This document shows, in pieces, positions 1 through 14,696 of a DNA stretch of 64,000 nucleotides. Below the pieces are notes generated by a model that was not told where the DNA came from, searched no databases, and saw only the letters and a program-made list of their open reading frames with translations. The translations under genes were made by a program, and so were the position numbers. Source of the stretch: Larimichthys crocea. Taxonomy: Eukaryota > Chordata > Actinopteri > Sciaenidae. The DNA lies in NCBI RefSeq assembly GCF_000972845.2, contig NC_040013.1:4268642-4332641 (forward strand), given 5' to 3'. Within the stretch, counting starts at the first letter, position 1; each line of letters opens with the position of its first letter.

Positions 1-2120
1 GCAGGACAATGAATTCAAATGTGTTTGTGTCTATCTGCTTCCACGAACACAAATACACACACACACGCACACACGCACAGGAAAACACACAAAACCATGC
101 TGCGGTCAGACCCACCCAATCTCGACTCCCTCATTTAGAAAACCCCAAAACCAAACTCATGCCTCTCTTTTTCAATTACCTTTCTTCCCACCATCGTCAC
201 CACACCAAATCTATCTAAATTCTCCCACAGTCTCTCTCTCTTTTTCCCCCCCTTTCTCTCTCTCTCTCTCATATCAAATGTATCCATGTGTTACCATCAC
301 AAACACACGCACGCACATGCACCGCAATCTGGTAATCATAATAAGCACATTAAAGCATTAAAGCCACAATTTATGACTGATGATCTCTTGAGCAGACTAC
401 AATTAATAGCAAATAAGTGAGCAGAAATTGAACTACTTCTGAGATCCTCTGTAGCTTCTCGTTCGGTTACTGCGGTTGTTAAAATGCGGATTTATAAGAA
501 TTAAGTACGACTGAGCCGAAGCCAGAACCAGATACTGTGGCTTTTTCTTCATCAAAACATTTTTTTTTTCTCCTTCAATAATCAGGCGAATAATACCTTA
601 ACACTCGAGGCTTATTATGCCAATGACAGCTCTTCCTCTTTCCTAATCTAACCCCATGAGAGCGCATCAAATGTGAATTAACCCTTCTGAAGTGGAGAGG
701 AGAGAAGTGATGCACAAAAGGATTCGGTAATGACTCCGTCCCCTTTTGCAGAGTAAGAAAGGAAAGTGAACACAAAGTTGTGCTGGCGAGTACAGCACAT
801 ACTGTATCCTTCTGCTCCATCGGGTACCTGTAGTTTTCTGGTCACTGTTGTGAAGGGATTAGGCCAGTCCACTCCTTAAATCAGTCTGACTTCAGATCAA
901 AGGGGTTAAAGCAGGATTAGGATTAATCTGCCTCGGTAGAACAGGTGTTAATCCCTTAAATTAGCCATGTAGCACAGGCAGGCCTCTCTTTCATCTCAAC
1001 GCCTGACTCATGGGTTGGAATACAGAGAGCTCACTTACTGGTTGTTACCCCACCAGAATTAGCTGTCCTCCCTCACCCTGACCGCTCCGATAACAGGCCC
1101 TGCTCTAATGTATCAGCAGGATGACTTCATTTGCATGCAGCGGCTGTTTTGAGAGAGGCTGACTCAAACAGCTGTGCCTCCCTGCTTCCTTTGAAAAGAG
1201 AGTTACGCAAAGCATACTTTATGATCGATGATACTAACGGGTGGCTTTGTAAGATATCCTCGGGCAAGGTGCATCGAATGATTCACCTGAAATAAAAACA
1301 GGCCCGCGCTATTGATACACATCGTGTAGAGGCTCAGGAGCTGAGTAAGCAGAAGAAGGGAGTCGTAGGGGGGTTTGACTCCACTCCAAGGACAGCAACA
1401 CTCCAGTCCTTTCCCATCAAACTCTTCAGCACATGCTGCCTCTCACCCCCGCCAGCTTCCTCCCCTGCTGTCAAACCTCCTTGTCGTCGGTTTGACTTTT
1501 CTACTCCAATCATCTTCATCCCACTCAAGCTCAGCCTCCTGTCAGCAGAGGAGTCCGCAATGAAACTTGTGCAAGAGCGCAGGGACTTAACCTACAGCTG
1601 TGGTGACAAACCGACTCCAAGTCGACGCCAAAGCTATAGCGAGAGACTCACGACTGTCAGTTCACCTGTCTGCACACTAAAGACAGATAATTAGCATTTG
1701 CTGGAGGGTGTGGTTGCAGCGGTGGTGGTGGTGAAGCTGCTTCCCACAGAGCTCCTGTCTGCTGCCACAGTCACCAGTTTGGCCAGTGGGTTTGCCCCAG
1801 TCCGAGCCTCCAGTCCCAGGCTAGACCTTGCCATCTGGCTGGCCTGGTAACAGCCGGCACCTCTCCCCTGCTGGCCGGCGCTGAAGACAGGAAGACAACC
1901 CAAGGAAGGTCAGGCCACGGTAGGATGGCCAGGAAAAGAGAGAGAGTGGTGGATATAGTGAGGACAGGAGAAGAGTGACAGATAAACTAATGGATGAGAG
2001 AGAAAATAAGGGAGGGACCGTAAGAGACAGAAAGGACACTGCTTCCTTTAAGCTGCCACCCTCAGCGTGACTCAGTGACTGATGAATCCTTCTGTCTTTG
2101 CCACCACAGTGTACGCCTGT

Positions 2121-2124
<4 letters not shown>

Positions 2125-2156
<32 letters not shown>
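2125..2156. repeat. (GT)16 microsatellite
   Basis: Uninterrupted GT dinucleotides. Confidence 0.97.
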
Positions 2157-2161
<5 letters not shown>

Positions 2162-3221
2162 GGAGTGTGCTATATGTGAGCATGTGTGCACGCATGAATA
2201 CAATCCCGCTTTTCTCAAACACATCATGACAGCTCACAGCCGGAACGAAAGCTTCATTTACCCACAATTCAGCAGTAATTCGCAGATCCCCCAGCAGGAC
2301 TTCCAGTATAGATGACCATTTGGAAGGTCATTAGAAATGCAGTTATAAAACAGGAGAGGTTTCCTTCTCAGGCTGGTGTGAAGTCATTACATTTAAATAG
2401 CTATGACACAGAAAAGAATACGAATGTGCTTAATCTGAGAACATCCTTAACATGAGGTAGTGGAAAAAAAAAAAAAATGTGAATCACACCACCCGCTGAG
2501 TTTGTTCCAACACAGCATGATATAATTCTCTTCGTTTTGAATCCCAGTTGCTCATTCGTGCAACGTTGGAGAGCACGCATGAACACATTCATCTGGTGCC
2601 GGGCGAGGAGTTCAGACATGGTTTCCTAATGTGTAAAATGTGTAAAATAAAAACAGCACATTCTGGCTTTTTAACTTGCGTTACATAGACTTAATGTACT
2701 GGATTTCTCCTGGCATGAAAGACGTCATAATATGTAATAATAACGTTAAAAGTGTAGAGTGTCTGCAGCCCGCTTCTTTTCTTTCATATTAGTGCACGAA
2801 ATGTTTCATTGTTACACTTCAGGGCTGAAACTAGAGGTCTCTGAGCTGGAAATCAAATGCAGCCTTGAACAAATATTTCTAATAAACAAAAGCACAATTT
2901 TAAACTTACATTATTATTCATAAACAATGTAAAATAAATCTGTAAAGTGCTACTTCACCATCTATTTCATAATCTTGGAACCCATCGGCTATCATCTGAC
3001 AACAATTTAGCTTCTGGCGACAATGACCAGTGTTCTGATGTAGCCAGCAGCTATCTGGGAAACAGATAATAGATATCTGGGCCAAGGATAATCTCTGTAA
3101 ACAGACAACTGCAAATGAGAATAAATGCAGATACAGTTTTAAAAAATATATTAAAAAGCTAAATCACAGTCAGATATATAAATAGCCGTCTCTTGGAAAC
3201 TATGGTGGACAGGAAACTTGT

Positions 3222-3322
3222 CTAGTGCCAGTGTTTGTCCATGGTGGGGTACTGTAGAAACCTGGTGGAGCAACATGGAAGAGGACACAATGATTCTTAT
3301 TTTTTACACACCGGACCTTTAA
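3222..3322 (+). repeat. Teleost MITE-like fragment, sense copy
   Basis: The run includes CTAGTGCCAGTGTTTGTCC, ACTGTAGAAACCTGG, ACAATGATTCTTATTTT and the terminal ACACCGGACCTTTAAA. I recognise this order from a common fish repeat that ends in a GGACCTTTAA terminus. It is internally deleted relative to the copy at 41251-41485. Confidence 0.6.
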
Positions 3323-3768
3323 ACTAACGCAGATAGAAACTTCCAAATCTTAAGGGAATGTGTTCAGGGTCAAAGAAATCAAAAAACAAAAATGTTTTTT
3401 TAATAGTGTTATAGTAGTTTCACAGTGTCTGGTGTCTTCTTCATTGACATGTTGACCTTCACAGGTCTGACAGCCGAAGAAGAATTCTTACCTGATACAC
3501 TTACCTGATATCGTCTGAGTGAATGCAAATGTAAGCCACAGTGCAGCTCACAGGAGCAAACATCAGCAATTTTCAGAGTAGGTTAGTCTCTCTCTGACCC
3601 TCATTCTTTCCCCACTCTGAGTCTCTCCATCTCTGTCTCACAGTCTCCTTCCCCCTCCCCGTGCCGGCCAGGACTTCTCTGTCCTTCATCCTCATTCTAT
3701 TTCATGCCTCGTCCTTCTCTCGCTCGGTCCTCATCCATCACCACCCGCACCCTGCGCTGCACATCACT

Positions 3769-3769
<1 letters not shown>

Positions 3770-3812
<43 letters not shown>
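3770..3812. repeat. (CA)n microsatellite
   Basis: Uninterrupted CA run of 43 bases. Confidence 0.97.
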
Positions 3813-3814
<2 letters not shown>

Positions 3815-6800
3815 CACCTACCCCTTCTAGTATTCAGCCTGGCCGGATACAGATACAGCCTTCACTGGGTCTCAGAGCTGACACACTCCTCTGTGACTCA
3901 TCACTTCATCCGACTCCATTTGGCATTCATCACATCACAACATCTCTATCACCACCCGACTGAGACACATCAGGAAAACAGTGACTCTCAATCAACCATA
4001 TTTTATTTCATAACTATATGTCATGCCCCATCGTCAGGGCTCTTAATAAAAATTTGTGGTGACACAATATTAAGATGCATGCAGGGCTACTTAATGTGAC
4101 AATGGCTTATTTGCTGGATTTATTATTAGCTGGATTGAATCACTTCACAGGACGTGGAGTTGAATGATGATCAAAGTGCTACTCGGGAGTGACAGAGCCG
4201 AGCGCTGACCATAAACATCTTAGCGGGTGTTCAGAATGAAAACTGCTGTAAAAAAAACACGAGAGGCTGCGTTAAGGGTTCAAAATATTCGAGACAAACT
4301 AGGTCGTAAGACGCGTGTCCTCATTAAACTGCCGCCCTGATCTCTTTTTAAGAACTCTGTGGCTTTTGAATTTCTTCTTCTGTGGTCTCGATGCAATGAA
4401 CCGTAAAAAACAGGGATCAGGGCACACACTTTCAGTCTTCTCACAGGCATGAGAAGGTTTAAGAGTCTGTTAGGCGATCCAACAGTTTGTTTGAAGCATA
4501 CCGAGACCCTTAGTGTGGGCCTGCTGCCTCTGGTTCTGGTGAAATACTAAAAAACACACTCCAGGAGCTCTGGTTTCAGTAACACATCAATGAGTTTAAA
4601 GATTTATCACACTCAAATACGCTGCACAGTGGTTTATAATACAATGCAAAGACAATAATGTTATTAGAAAATGAGCAATCACACATTTATTCTGTGAGGT
4701 AATACAGAATATGTGCACATTTGATTGCACAATTTAGTTCGTAGCTGGGTGACAGTTAATAGTTGACTCACATGACACATGACGAGCTGTTTCTGCACCT
4801 CATTTTAATACAGAAAATGTCATATTTACATCCTGTTCCCTGCATTGTTTTTCACCATTCGAGGTTTGACTGGCACTCTTTTAATTTTGCTGCACTGTTT
4901 TCTTCTGTTTGGCGCCTGTTCATCTCGTGAACCAGCTCCTAATACTCGCATAACATTAGTGGATGGTAAAAAGCATTAATTTGCATTTTAAAAAAGACAT
5001 TTTCATGGAGGTACGGCTCCTGAAATAAATAAAAATGTTTGTTTTTTTGAGGCAGAGCTACTGTCAGCCTAAAGATATTCTCACTGTTCAACACTGACAG
5101 TTGACTTTAGGCTATGTTGTAGCTGACTTATTTATTCATGGGGAAGATTTTTGAGTTCACAGGTGCCAGAAAACATGACGACTAAGAGACCAGGTTTCAG
5201 GGCATCCAAAAGCCCAGTGGAGCCCATCTACTGCCCTTCCCTGTAAACAGGCCTCGCCTCAGGAACGTTTGATGTGGTTGGAGAGAAAAGGCCAAGGGAT
5301 GATGTAATGCTGGTGAAAGCTGAGTTTGAGAGTTTGCGGAGTTTCCATGTCGTGTCCCAACTGCAGCTTCCCACACCCCCAGCACCTCTCAAAGGGGCTG
5401 GGCATCCCTCAAAGCTCCCCCCGAGGAGCACAACAGATGTGTGGATGCTCCGTGTGCATCAATCATCCATTGTCTTTCATCACACTCACCACGCACAGTG
5501 TGTGGTCCATGCGGAGATAAGCAAAATGACATAATGCAAAAGAGCAAACAACTATAATCCCATACTTTGTAAACTACACGTGTACTATGTATAGCTACAA
5601 CACAGTCACAGAAACATACATAATCATCCATAACGTTCTCAAAGGACGATCTTTGAATGTTTGATGTGTTTTTCTGATGAGAGAATACATAAATTATGAA
5701 TAAAACAGAAACAAATCCAAAGAATTATCATATGTAAAGCCGATAATTCACAGGAAGTCATAGCTTAGTATCAGGAATCGAGCATTTCTGATCAATTAGA
5801 CTGCCTGACTAAAACCAACACCTGTACAACAATGTGAAAATGACTATCTGGCCCGTAGCAGACTGCATTCAGAGTGGATTATGTGCTCATTAACATCAAC
5901 ACGAAATGTATTAACACTCAGGGATGAAATCAAAGGTATGATAACTGGCGTCACAGCTTCAATTGAGAGGTGCGATGTTCATTTTCACCTTCCACTTAGC
6001 AAGAGCTCTCCACATCAGGCAGAGCAGAAGTGGTGCTTTAGGTGCGATTAGTACAGTAAATGGCATCTCAACAAGGAGTGGATTTAGGGATAAAAAAATA
6101 AAAAATACATTTCTCATCATCTGTATTTACTATTCAGGCATTTCTGTTCAGTTGGCTTTATCAAAGAAAACGCTCTGAACCAGAGAGAGATGGAGGGGAG
6201 AGGAGGGGGCGCGCTGATGCTTTCACGTCAACACATAATCTCTGACTGTCAGAGTGTGATATCTGAGAATGCAAACTTGCTTTACACTTCTCAGATCTGA
6301 CAAGCGAAAGCTGTACAAGCTTTAAGTGTGAAATGTTTTGTCGTCATCAGTCGGTAGCCATTATTACTGAGGCATAAAGGGCTGCTTCTGAGCATGAATG
6401 TTGTGACTGCTTGAGTGACTCCTCGAGAACAGCTCGGACATGACTGCACTGACGAGGAGTGCTGAAGGTGAAGGAAGAAAAATCCGTGAGACTGCTTTTC
6501 TTAAACGAGAAAAATACTTTCCCGACCTCAGGGTGAATGGTTAATGTATTCCCAAAGTCCTGACATTTGGACACTTGGCGAATACTCTGCCAGGTTACAT
6601 TTGTGTCTGTGTGTGGAAGTGTGTGCACAGAGGCGAACGTCCATTCACACATATGTGTGCGCAACGAAAGCAGAAAAATGGCGAACGGAACGTGATTTAC
6701 GAGTCATTATCGCTGAAAGTTTGGTTTCACTTCACCGGAGGTGGAGGTGCATCTGAAGCTTCTTGCTATGCAGATCCACACAGTTCTCCAAAGAGGATAA

Positions 6801-9800
6801 CTGGCTTTGCAGCATTATCAGCCCATCCAGATGGTATACAGGGCAGCTTTGACAGTCCAGAACAAGCTCTCCAGCTGCTCTGCCACCCCCAAATCTCCCT
6901 GACCTAAATCTGCTTCTCCCAAGCAGAGAAGAGAGTGGACACCTTCAAATTTCACATTTTATACAGAGCAATTAAGTCTCACTCTGATCGAGCTCGAATC
7001 CAGAACCGATGATTCTGACGTTGCACTGCTGCGTTACAGCCATAGTTGAACATGTTAGATGATCAAGCCTCCTCTGCTTGATAAATGTCGGTAGCATGGC
7101 AGCAAGTAACCTACAGAACGATGTCTTTGTTCTTTACCTGCATCAGCACCTTCCTCTTTGCAGGGCGAACTCCTCAGTGTCGGTCGATGTGCAGCACTTT
7201 GAGGTGTTTTACTAAAAACTTACAATAACTTGGGATAATGACTTTATTAACTTATCCAGATTATGTCCATATATCATATGATATCGCTCCTTTTGTTTAC
7301 ATGTTTACATTTTAGCCAGAATGAACATTACATGACATAACATTACAAGAGTGCCCATGAGTCGAATTAACAGAGAAAACTATGCTGAGGCGCGTTTTCT
7401 GTCACCTCTGTCCTTGCAGAAATTTCACCTTCGGTGGGGCACAGGAAGCTGCTGTACTTTGTGATTATGCTATTATATTATTATTATATCAGTGGCATAA
7501 AATGGTCTTGAAAAGGACACGTTTAGCACAATTTCTCCTCCAAAGGTGATCACTACTGATGTCATCCAGTTTATAAAAGCTCAGCTTCATCGTCTTCTTC
7601 AACCAACCAGCTGACTGAACGCACTGCGCCAAATCTGCCCTTTGCAAGAGGGGAAGAGACAAAATATATATATGATAATAAACTGAGAGCACAAATTAGC
7701 AATTCATGGGCTGAAATTATTAAACTGAGAGCAGGAATTATCAAATCACGCACACATTGTTTTCTCCGTGACACATTTCAGCCTGCTTCCATGCCATTAA
7801 GTTTCTCAGTGATATTAAATATCTTCTGTCCACACTCAGTGCCTAATCATCACAAAGTCTTATTTTTAATTCATTTTTTGGAAATCTATCCAAAAGGGAA
7901 ATGAAGCTTAATTTGCTGAAGAGACAAAAGACACGAAAACGTCTTTAAAAAAAAATACATTATTTATCCCACGTTAGTTATAAAGTTCAAGGTCTACTGT
8001 GCTTGCCAAAATTAAATTCTTTAAACGGACCTGGCTCCTGGTGGAACACTTTTCAAAGGGCAGCATTTTAATTTGAGCCGTGATGAATGTAGATACAAAT
8101 TATAATGTGCCAAGGTCTCAAAATACTACAAATGGCCCAGTCAAGGAGAGTGCAGAGAGAATGTGTCAAGATATATTAGAAGCCTCCATCTTACCAGCAC
8201 TGCCATCTGACAAACACATGCCTGGCATGGAGCCCAGAGGAGAAGGAAAGACAACAGATGCCACCCAAAGCACACCATCCCTCCTCCGTGAGCCGGGTTA
8301 GCTTATCGTACACAAAAAAATAAGTGCACCCCGAGAGAACTACGCTACACCTAGATAGCCGCGGTTTAACTTGAGCTCTGCGTACACTCACACTGTACAC
8401 TCATCACAAACACATGCGGGGAGATGGTATTTTCTGTCACCTGCTTCCTCGCTTACAGAGCCAAAAGAAGGTTTCTGAGAGCATTATTAAGAGGGGCTAC
8501 AAGGGAACTTCAAAGCTGCATTTCAGCACAGTTTGGTGGGTGGGGATTGTGTAAATTCAACCTTATGTCGTTGTTAGGGCTCATCATAAAGTTTAAAAAA
8601 AAAAGAAAACACACACTCTTAGTTATGCTTCTCATAACATCATTTACAAGTTAAGTCTAATATTTGACTGAGCGAGCAGGCAAGAGGCCAATCAAACAGA
8701 GAAAATATTCCACTGAGAGAGATACGATACGCTGCCTTGATTGTTATTCTGCACACTTAATTAAAAGGCTCTTTATATCTGCTCTAATGTTTCCATTAAA
8801 GATTATCCGGTCGCACAACAAAAAAACAGCATAATGTGGATGCCGGCTTCAGCACCTCCACCAGAAAAACAGGCACTTTTCAAGTATAAAACACAAACGT
8901 CATCTTGTCCTGCTGAAAATCACTTCAACACTAACCCCCCACACTGAAATGTGGAGTACTTTTCAAATTGGAAATGGTGAGAAACAGAACAGCTTCATTC
9001 AGCCGCTGCAATCCGGCGCAAATTAAGAGAAGTGGTGATGTGCAATTACCGCCCCAATAGCCAGTTCAATAGCCACAATCGCACGGTCCAGGCTGTCACT
9101 CCTCAACAGAAGCCACATCTGCAAAGACAGGACAGATGAAGCAAGGACGGTAATTTTAAAAAAAAGCCCTGTGGGGCTGACATAAGGCGGTTAATACACG
9201 GTGGGGGGATAAAAAACCACCGTTGGAGAAACTCTATTGATGTGTTTGACGGTGGCATCTGGGCTACTATTGAGCAGATATTGACTGCAGCCTCCTTCCC
9301 ACCATTTCTTTTTTCTTCTTCTTCTTCACAGCCATTCAAAGCACTGGTAATAATTGCACACACGCAGAGGAGAGAACAAAACAAGGCACACTGACAACTC
9401 AAAAGGACGCGTTCTCATCAAACACACAGCCCTCCAGTGCAAATGCAAACATTGATTATCAGGCTACAGCACAAATACTGTGCATCTACAAGGGTGCGTG
9501 AAGAGGAAAATGAAAGTGTCTAAGGCGATGACAGCAGGAGCAGCTTCTCTTACTGCTGCTGCTGCTGCATCATCAATGGTTCACATCAACTAACCCATCT
9601 ACAAAACCTTCTGAGGACAGATGGAGATACAGTAGGCACACTGTATTGCAAATAAAGTGCTTTCTCAGTGGATGGTTGAAAGCACACACACACAGTGCCT
9701 CCTGCTGGGTAGCAGCTGAAACCCCTCCCCGGTGTGCCAGCCTCACAGAACAGAGAGAAAGACAGAGCTATCCGGGGACAAGCATGCCTTTCACATTACG

Positions 9801-10129
9801 TTTCATGTATCTATTCTGCAAGTTAATGCTGTGAACCAAGAAGGAAATATAATGTAGCTACAGCAGACGCTGCCCCACATATCTCGCGCTCTGTCTCACT
9901 CAATCTTGTCCTCTTTCCTCTCTCCATCAGGACCCCCTTTTACACATCCACCCGAGCTTTTACACTTTGCTGTCGCGGTGCACTCACCGCTCACCTCTCA
10001 AGGCGCAAGGTTTTTTTTTTTTGCAACAGGAGACCGAAGCTCACCAAATGGTGCGTGAAATAAAATAGTGACACACGCCCCAATGAAACCTAATAAGACA
10101 TCACATTACAGAGATGAGAAACTATATCA

Positions 10130-10142
10130 TTACCATGGCAAC
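10130..10142 (+). promoter_or_regulatory. RFX X-box candidate
   Basis: TTACCATGGCAAC is a near-perfect palindromic X-box (GTTACCATGGCAAC). It lies in nonrepetitive intronic-type DNA. RFX factors bind this motif at ciliary and immune genes. There is no gene start nearby, so it would have to act as an enhancer element. Confidence 0.4.
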
Positions 10143-11743
10143 TGTGAGGCGCACAGCCAGAGGGCTGGCTGGGTGACAAGAGAAGAAAGGGCGGAGGAGA
10201 AAGGGATGGAGAAAGACGAACAAGAAAAACGGGAGATTTGTAAAGAAATATGAATGCATGAATGAAGAAATGGAGAGAATTGAGAGACAGCCCCTCTCTC
10301 GAGTGATGTGTGTAAAAGACAGCATTAGCAGTGAGTCTCTTCTGTCCACGCTGTCACATGACAACGCTCCAGTTCACTATTTCCCCCTGACACCATCACT
10401 GCTAACCACTAATTAGTGCAGAGCATAATTCCACTATAAACCACTGCCATTCTCAACCAAGCTCCTGATGAGTGGCAGGATTAATTGCCGTGCTAAGCCC
10501 AGATGACCCCCTCACTGGAGCTCCCACTGTACCAAAAGCTAGGACTTATATATGTGGGTAAATGCCAGAGAGAAGATCCTTTACATCATATCTGTGTTTC
10601 AGTAATTGGACCGTGTTCATGAGGCACTGAAACATTAAAAACCCCATCTGTGCTCCAATGCTGGCTTCATTCATTATCTCATTCAAATGTCTCAAGAATA
10701 GTCTTTAAAAGAGAGAGAGAGAGCGCTGAGCAGGATTCTGGTGTTGCTGAAACTGCAGTAATGTGGCATAATTTTGTGCACGCTGCCCGTGAAGAAACGC
10801 CGACTGAGCTGTATGAAATCCCAGCCTTTCAGTGGCAGCTGCGAGCAGTCTGGGGGAGCGAGGGGGTTGCAAGTGCGGACGGCGTAGTTTCGAGCATCTG
10901 GAACAGCAGGCAGCGCTACGCCGCCTACGACCCCGCCAGATCAGAGTGGCACTGCCAACACAGAAACCACTACCCTGTTTATATCTAAAAACCAGTTGGT
11001 AAGAGGAACAGGAGGCTGGATAAGGTAGCCAAGTCCATTCACAAGCTGAACAATAAGTGGAAAAGCGGGAGGAAGGTGAGACTCGTGTGAAACGAACTAA
11101 TGAAAGAGAGCGAAAAAGGCCGAGTGTGACACGCTGAGGTCCTTCCATACAGTTGCAGGAAGCCAAAACACAATGGGCAAGTTGTGTGGCAGAGGAGGAA
11201 ATCAAAGAGTGTGTGCAGGGTGCAGCATACTGAAAGTGGGCAGACAAGAAGAGAAGTGGAAGTCTGAATAATTTATCATTGTAATACAGTCTAATGTGAC
11301 TAATCTAAAATGCTGTAGCACCAGGCAGTCTGTGGGGCAACGGGGGCAATACATTACATCACTGACCAATAAAAATCACAAGTTGGATAATAAAAAAAAT
11401 CCAAAGCGCAGTTACTATTTAATTCATTGATATTTTAAATTATTAAGCACACTATCTGGTGCTACATCACTTTAGGGCGGCAGCACTACAGAGGGAGGCA
11501 CGTGACGCTTCAGCCTCCGTGAAAGAGATGCAAAGCGGCAGGATTTAAAGCCGTTAACGGGACGGCGGGGTGGGCTGGCAGGTGTGCTGGAGGCTCCGCG
11601 TCTCCATGTGCATTGCATTACCCCACGTCATCAGTCTCTCTCAGGCTAAAACAAATATGAGGCACATGCAAATGAAACGAGGCGCTGAAAGGACCTGAGG
11701 TAGGCAGCACGCTGTTTGGTGCAAAAGAGTTTAATATGTATGC

Positions 11744-11773
11744 AAAAATAAATAAATAAATAAATAAATAAAT
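11744..11773. repeat. (AAAT)n microsatellite
   Basis: About seven AAAT/AATA units in a row. Confidence 0.95.
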
Positions 11774-13309
11774 GTTTACTGTGCAGATAATGAATTTCAG
11801 ATGAGGTCACAATGCGTTACTGTGAAATTCATTATTGGTAAAGTAATGAAATTCAATTAAGAATATGAATGGCACAAATGGAGAGTGAGAAAATGTTATT
11901 ATTTTTATAAACTACACAAGTTATTCAACCTGTAACTACCTCTAATATCTGGGAAGACTGAAATATGATGGAGTTGGGTTCAAATAAATATTGAATTTGT
12001 TTTAACATAAATTCTGCTACAAATGCGTAAATGATGCATGCGCACAGATGCTAATCACTCAAAAGGCAGGTACCAAATGACTCCCACGGGTTCGTCCTCT
12101 CTCCACACATGCTCTTATTGCTGAGACAATTCTCACGTTGCATCATCGAGTGAGCAAAATCGTCCATGGTGATACGAGCCGCAGAGAATTATTCTCACAC
12201 TGTACAGTTCTTCCGGTGACTCTAAATTACAATCCGCGTTTGCATCAGCTTTTTTTTGATCATCCTTCTCAGCGTGTCGCCGCCTCCTCTCGCACATGAC
12301 TCTGCTTCCAGCGTTGGAGGCCAGATGCTCTGGACACATAACAAGACGCTATTGTAAAATACGAAATTCATAAATGCTTAAGCATCCTTGAAGGGATTGT
12401 GGCTGTTATGTCAGGAGCTTTTATAGAGGCAGTACTTAACCGGAGCTCTCACAAAAATGAGAATCATCACTGCTGGTGCTGAAAATCATCCGTTTAAAGG
12501 CTTCACATGTTTTAAACTAGCGTTTTTTTTTGTGTGTATGTTGTATGTTTGTACATATACTACGAATAAGTACAATCAGATTGAGAGTAAAACTCAGTAT
12601 ATTTGTCTGTTTTCTTCGTGTGTGCTAGAGCCATTTCACTGAGTCCAACTCAGGTCTTTATGCAACTGAAGAAGTTAAGTAATTCAGAATTTATTTCGAT
12701 GGGACTGCTGCAATGCAAACTGCTAGTTCATGCTTTTTCATAGAGTTAATAGCTGTACCACTGCAAGTAATGACTGCGTTAGCAAGCTTCAGGAGCGCCT
12801 ATTTAAAGATGACGTGCAAATTCATTTCACCGCCACTCCTTTTTACCACTTACCACTTCCTCTGACTGCTGACCACCACAATGACACAGTGTCTGAACCA
12901 GTCACGTCTCAAGTTCCTCATCTTAGTGACTTCAGTCTGTTTAAAAGGTGCTCTGTGTGAGTTTTCCTGTAAATAAATAAAAGTCTGTTTACATCAAGCG
13001 TTACTGAACGATACCAGAACGCGTTGTGTGTATCCTTGAGGTCTAACAAACCTTCCTCCTACTGTAAAACATTCACAAAGCTGATTTCTTTGACAAAAGC
13101 TGTTGAGAGCTGTGAGTGCTCTTCTTCTTGTCTGCCTTTGTTGACACATTGCAGCATTTCTTGGTGTGTAACCACCACCTGTAGATCAGTGGAATAATGT
13201 AAAACCACTGTCAGGTCACCTGTGCGCTCGTGTGTGCAACAAACAAACAAAATGTAGACCCATGCATGAAACGCTGCTCCATATCACAAGTTGTAGTATG
13301 ATGTAGGAA

Positions 13310-13312
<3 letters not shown>

Positions 13313-13353
<41 letters not shown>
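13313..13353. repeat. (GT)n microsatellite
   Basis: Uninterrupted GT run of 41 bases. Confidence 0.97.
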
Positions 13354-13354
<1 letters not shown>

Positions 13355-14696
13355 ACTCCTAGTAAGAGGCCTTTATGCACCAGACTCTAGAGTAGCTTAA
13401 AAATGAGATGCAATACACTACAGGGACTCAGCATCTGCATCACTCTGACGGCAAGAACCAAGTGCACATACTGCAGATGAGCTCTCCAAGTTCATACACA
13501 TGCAAACACACACACACACACAAACACAAACAAACAAACAAACAGACTGAGGAAGAAGCCCTGCAACTGAGCTTTAAGTAAAGGAATCAAGATGAGTTCC
13601 CTGAAAAAGGGTCCTGCACTCCATCTATAATTCATAGGCTTGGTTATTTACTTTTGCTGGGGTGCTAACACCAGTTCATCACTCCTACAGAAATCGCTAA
13701 GGCTGTATTTAAAAGGAAAAGAGACAGAGAGAGAGAGAGAAGAGGAAAGAGCGTCGACGCTGTGCCAGCTGAATGAGAATAAGACGGTGACCATCTCCGA
13801 GACAAAATGCTGTATTTAATCACGGCAGATGATCAGTGAAGCGCTGATTCTTCTAAGCAGATTCAAGCTGCTCGCCTGCTTCTTCCCTGGGGCTAAGCCA
13901 CGCTTTGTAATGGCGTACTATTTTTCTGATATATGTGCTATGAGATTATGAGGTCCATATACGCCATAACACAATGCATTACCCTGCTGCTCAGAAGACA
14001 TATTATGTGTCCTGAAGTGAAGTGCGGTGGCAGAACGGGGATGTGACATGGACAGACACCACGGCAGTATATTGAAAAGGCAGGTGAGAGAGCGAGCGGC
14101 GTGCGGGTGAGTCATTCCTCCGGCAGGGTGAGATGGAGTAGGAAAAGCTTTTTTTTAAACACTTGACTGGAGCCGAGCGTGGTGTGCCATGTTTAAGGGT
14201 CATCGCAACCAGACCCCTTTCTTTGTACTGGTGTCATCACTCTCCATTTCACACTGCCTGTCATTCTGGCATGCTGTGACTCAGTGTTTGAACAACATGG
14301 TGGCTTGTGATCTGAGTGGTTGAACATGATGTTCTCGTGTACGGCTGAATACACAGAAAGCCGGAGTGCTCAATGTATAAGTACATAATGGGAACATGTA
14401 GCTGCATTTATTTGTACTTTATACGCGGGCAGGACTTTGTATAATGGAGTCAGCGGACTCTATTTCCATGCTGGCATCAGGCAGGAGGATTCCAGCCAGT
14501 TGTGTCTGGAACAAGGCATTTATTTTATTGGCGTGCACCTTTGGGTGAAAAGGCACAGCTAGGGACCCATTTATGCAGCACGTCTGGCAAAGTGTAACGT
14601 TGGCTTACAATTTGAAATTAAATGTTACCTACAAAGACCATCTCATCAAATCCCAGGGCACACAGGAACATTTATTCAAATGGATTTTTATAGTCT

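Larger units (their letters stand above)
1..14696. other. No exon seen; presumed part of a long ttc28 intron
   Basis: This is AT-rich noncoding sequence with microsatellites, a MITE-like fragment at 3222-3322 and scattered octamer and RFX-like motifs. The ORFs present are short and start in microsatellite or low-complexity sequence; none resembles a known family. Assignment to the ttc28 intron is inferred from the donor at 40631 on the minus strand. Confidence 0.5.

Noticed and set aside
1821..2267. 148-codon minus-strand frame with a His-Thr run
   Set aside because: The run is the (GT)n microsatellite translated on the minus strand.
3661..4099. Two plus-strand frames rich in His and Thr
   Set aside because: Both are translations of the (CA)n microsatellite.
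10705..11247. 180-codon open frame on the minus strand, the longest outside the real exons
   Set aside because: No recognisable domain, odd Cys/Arg/Ser-rich composition, no splice context, and an overlapping open frame on the other strand. It is probably open by chance in a GC-richer patch.
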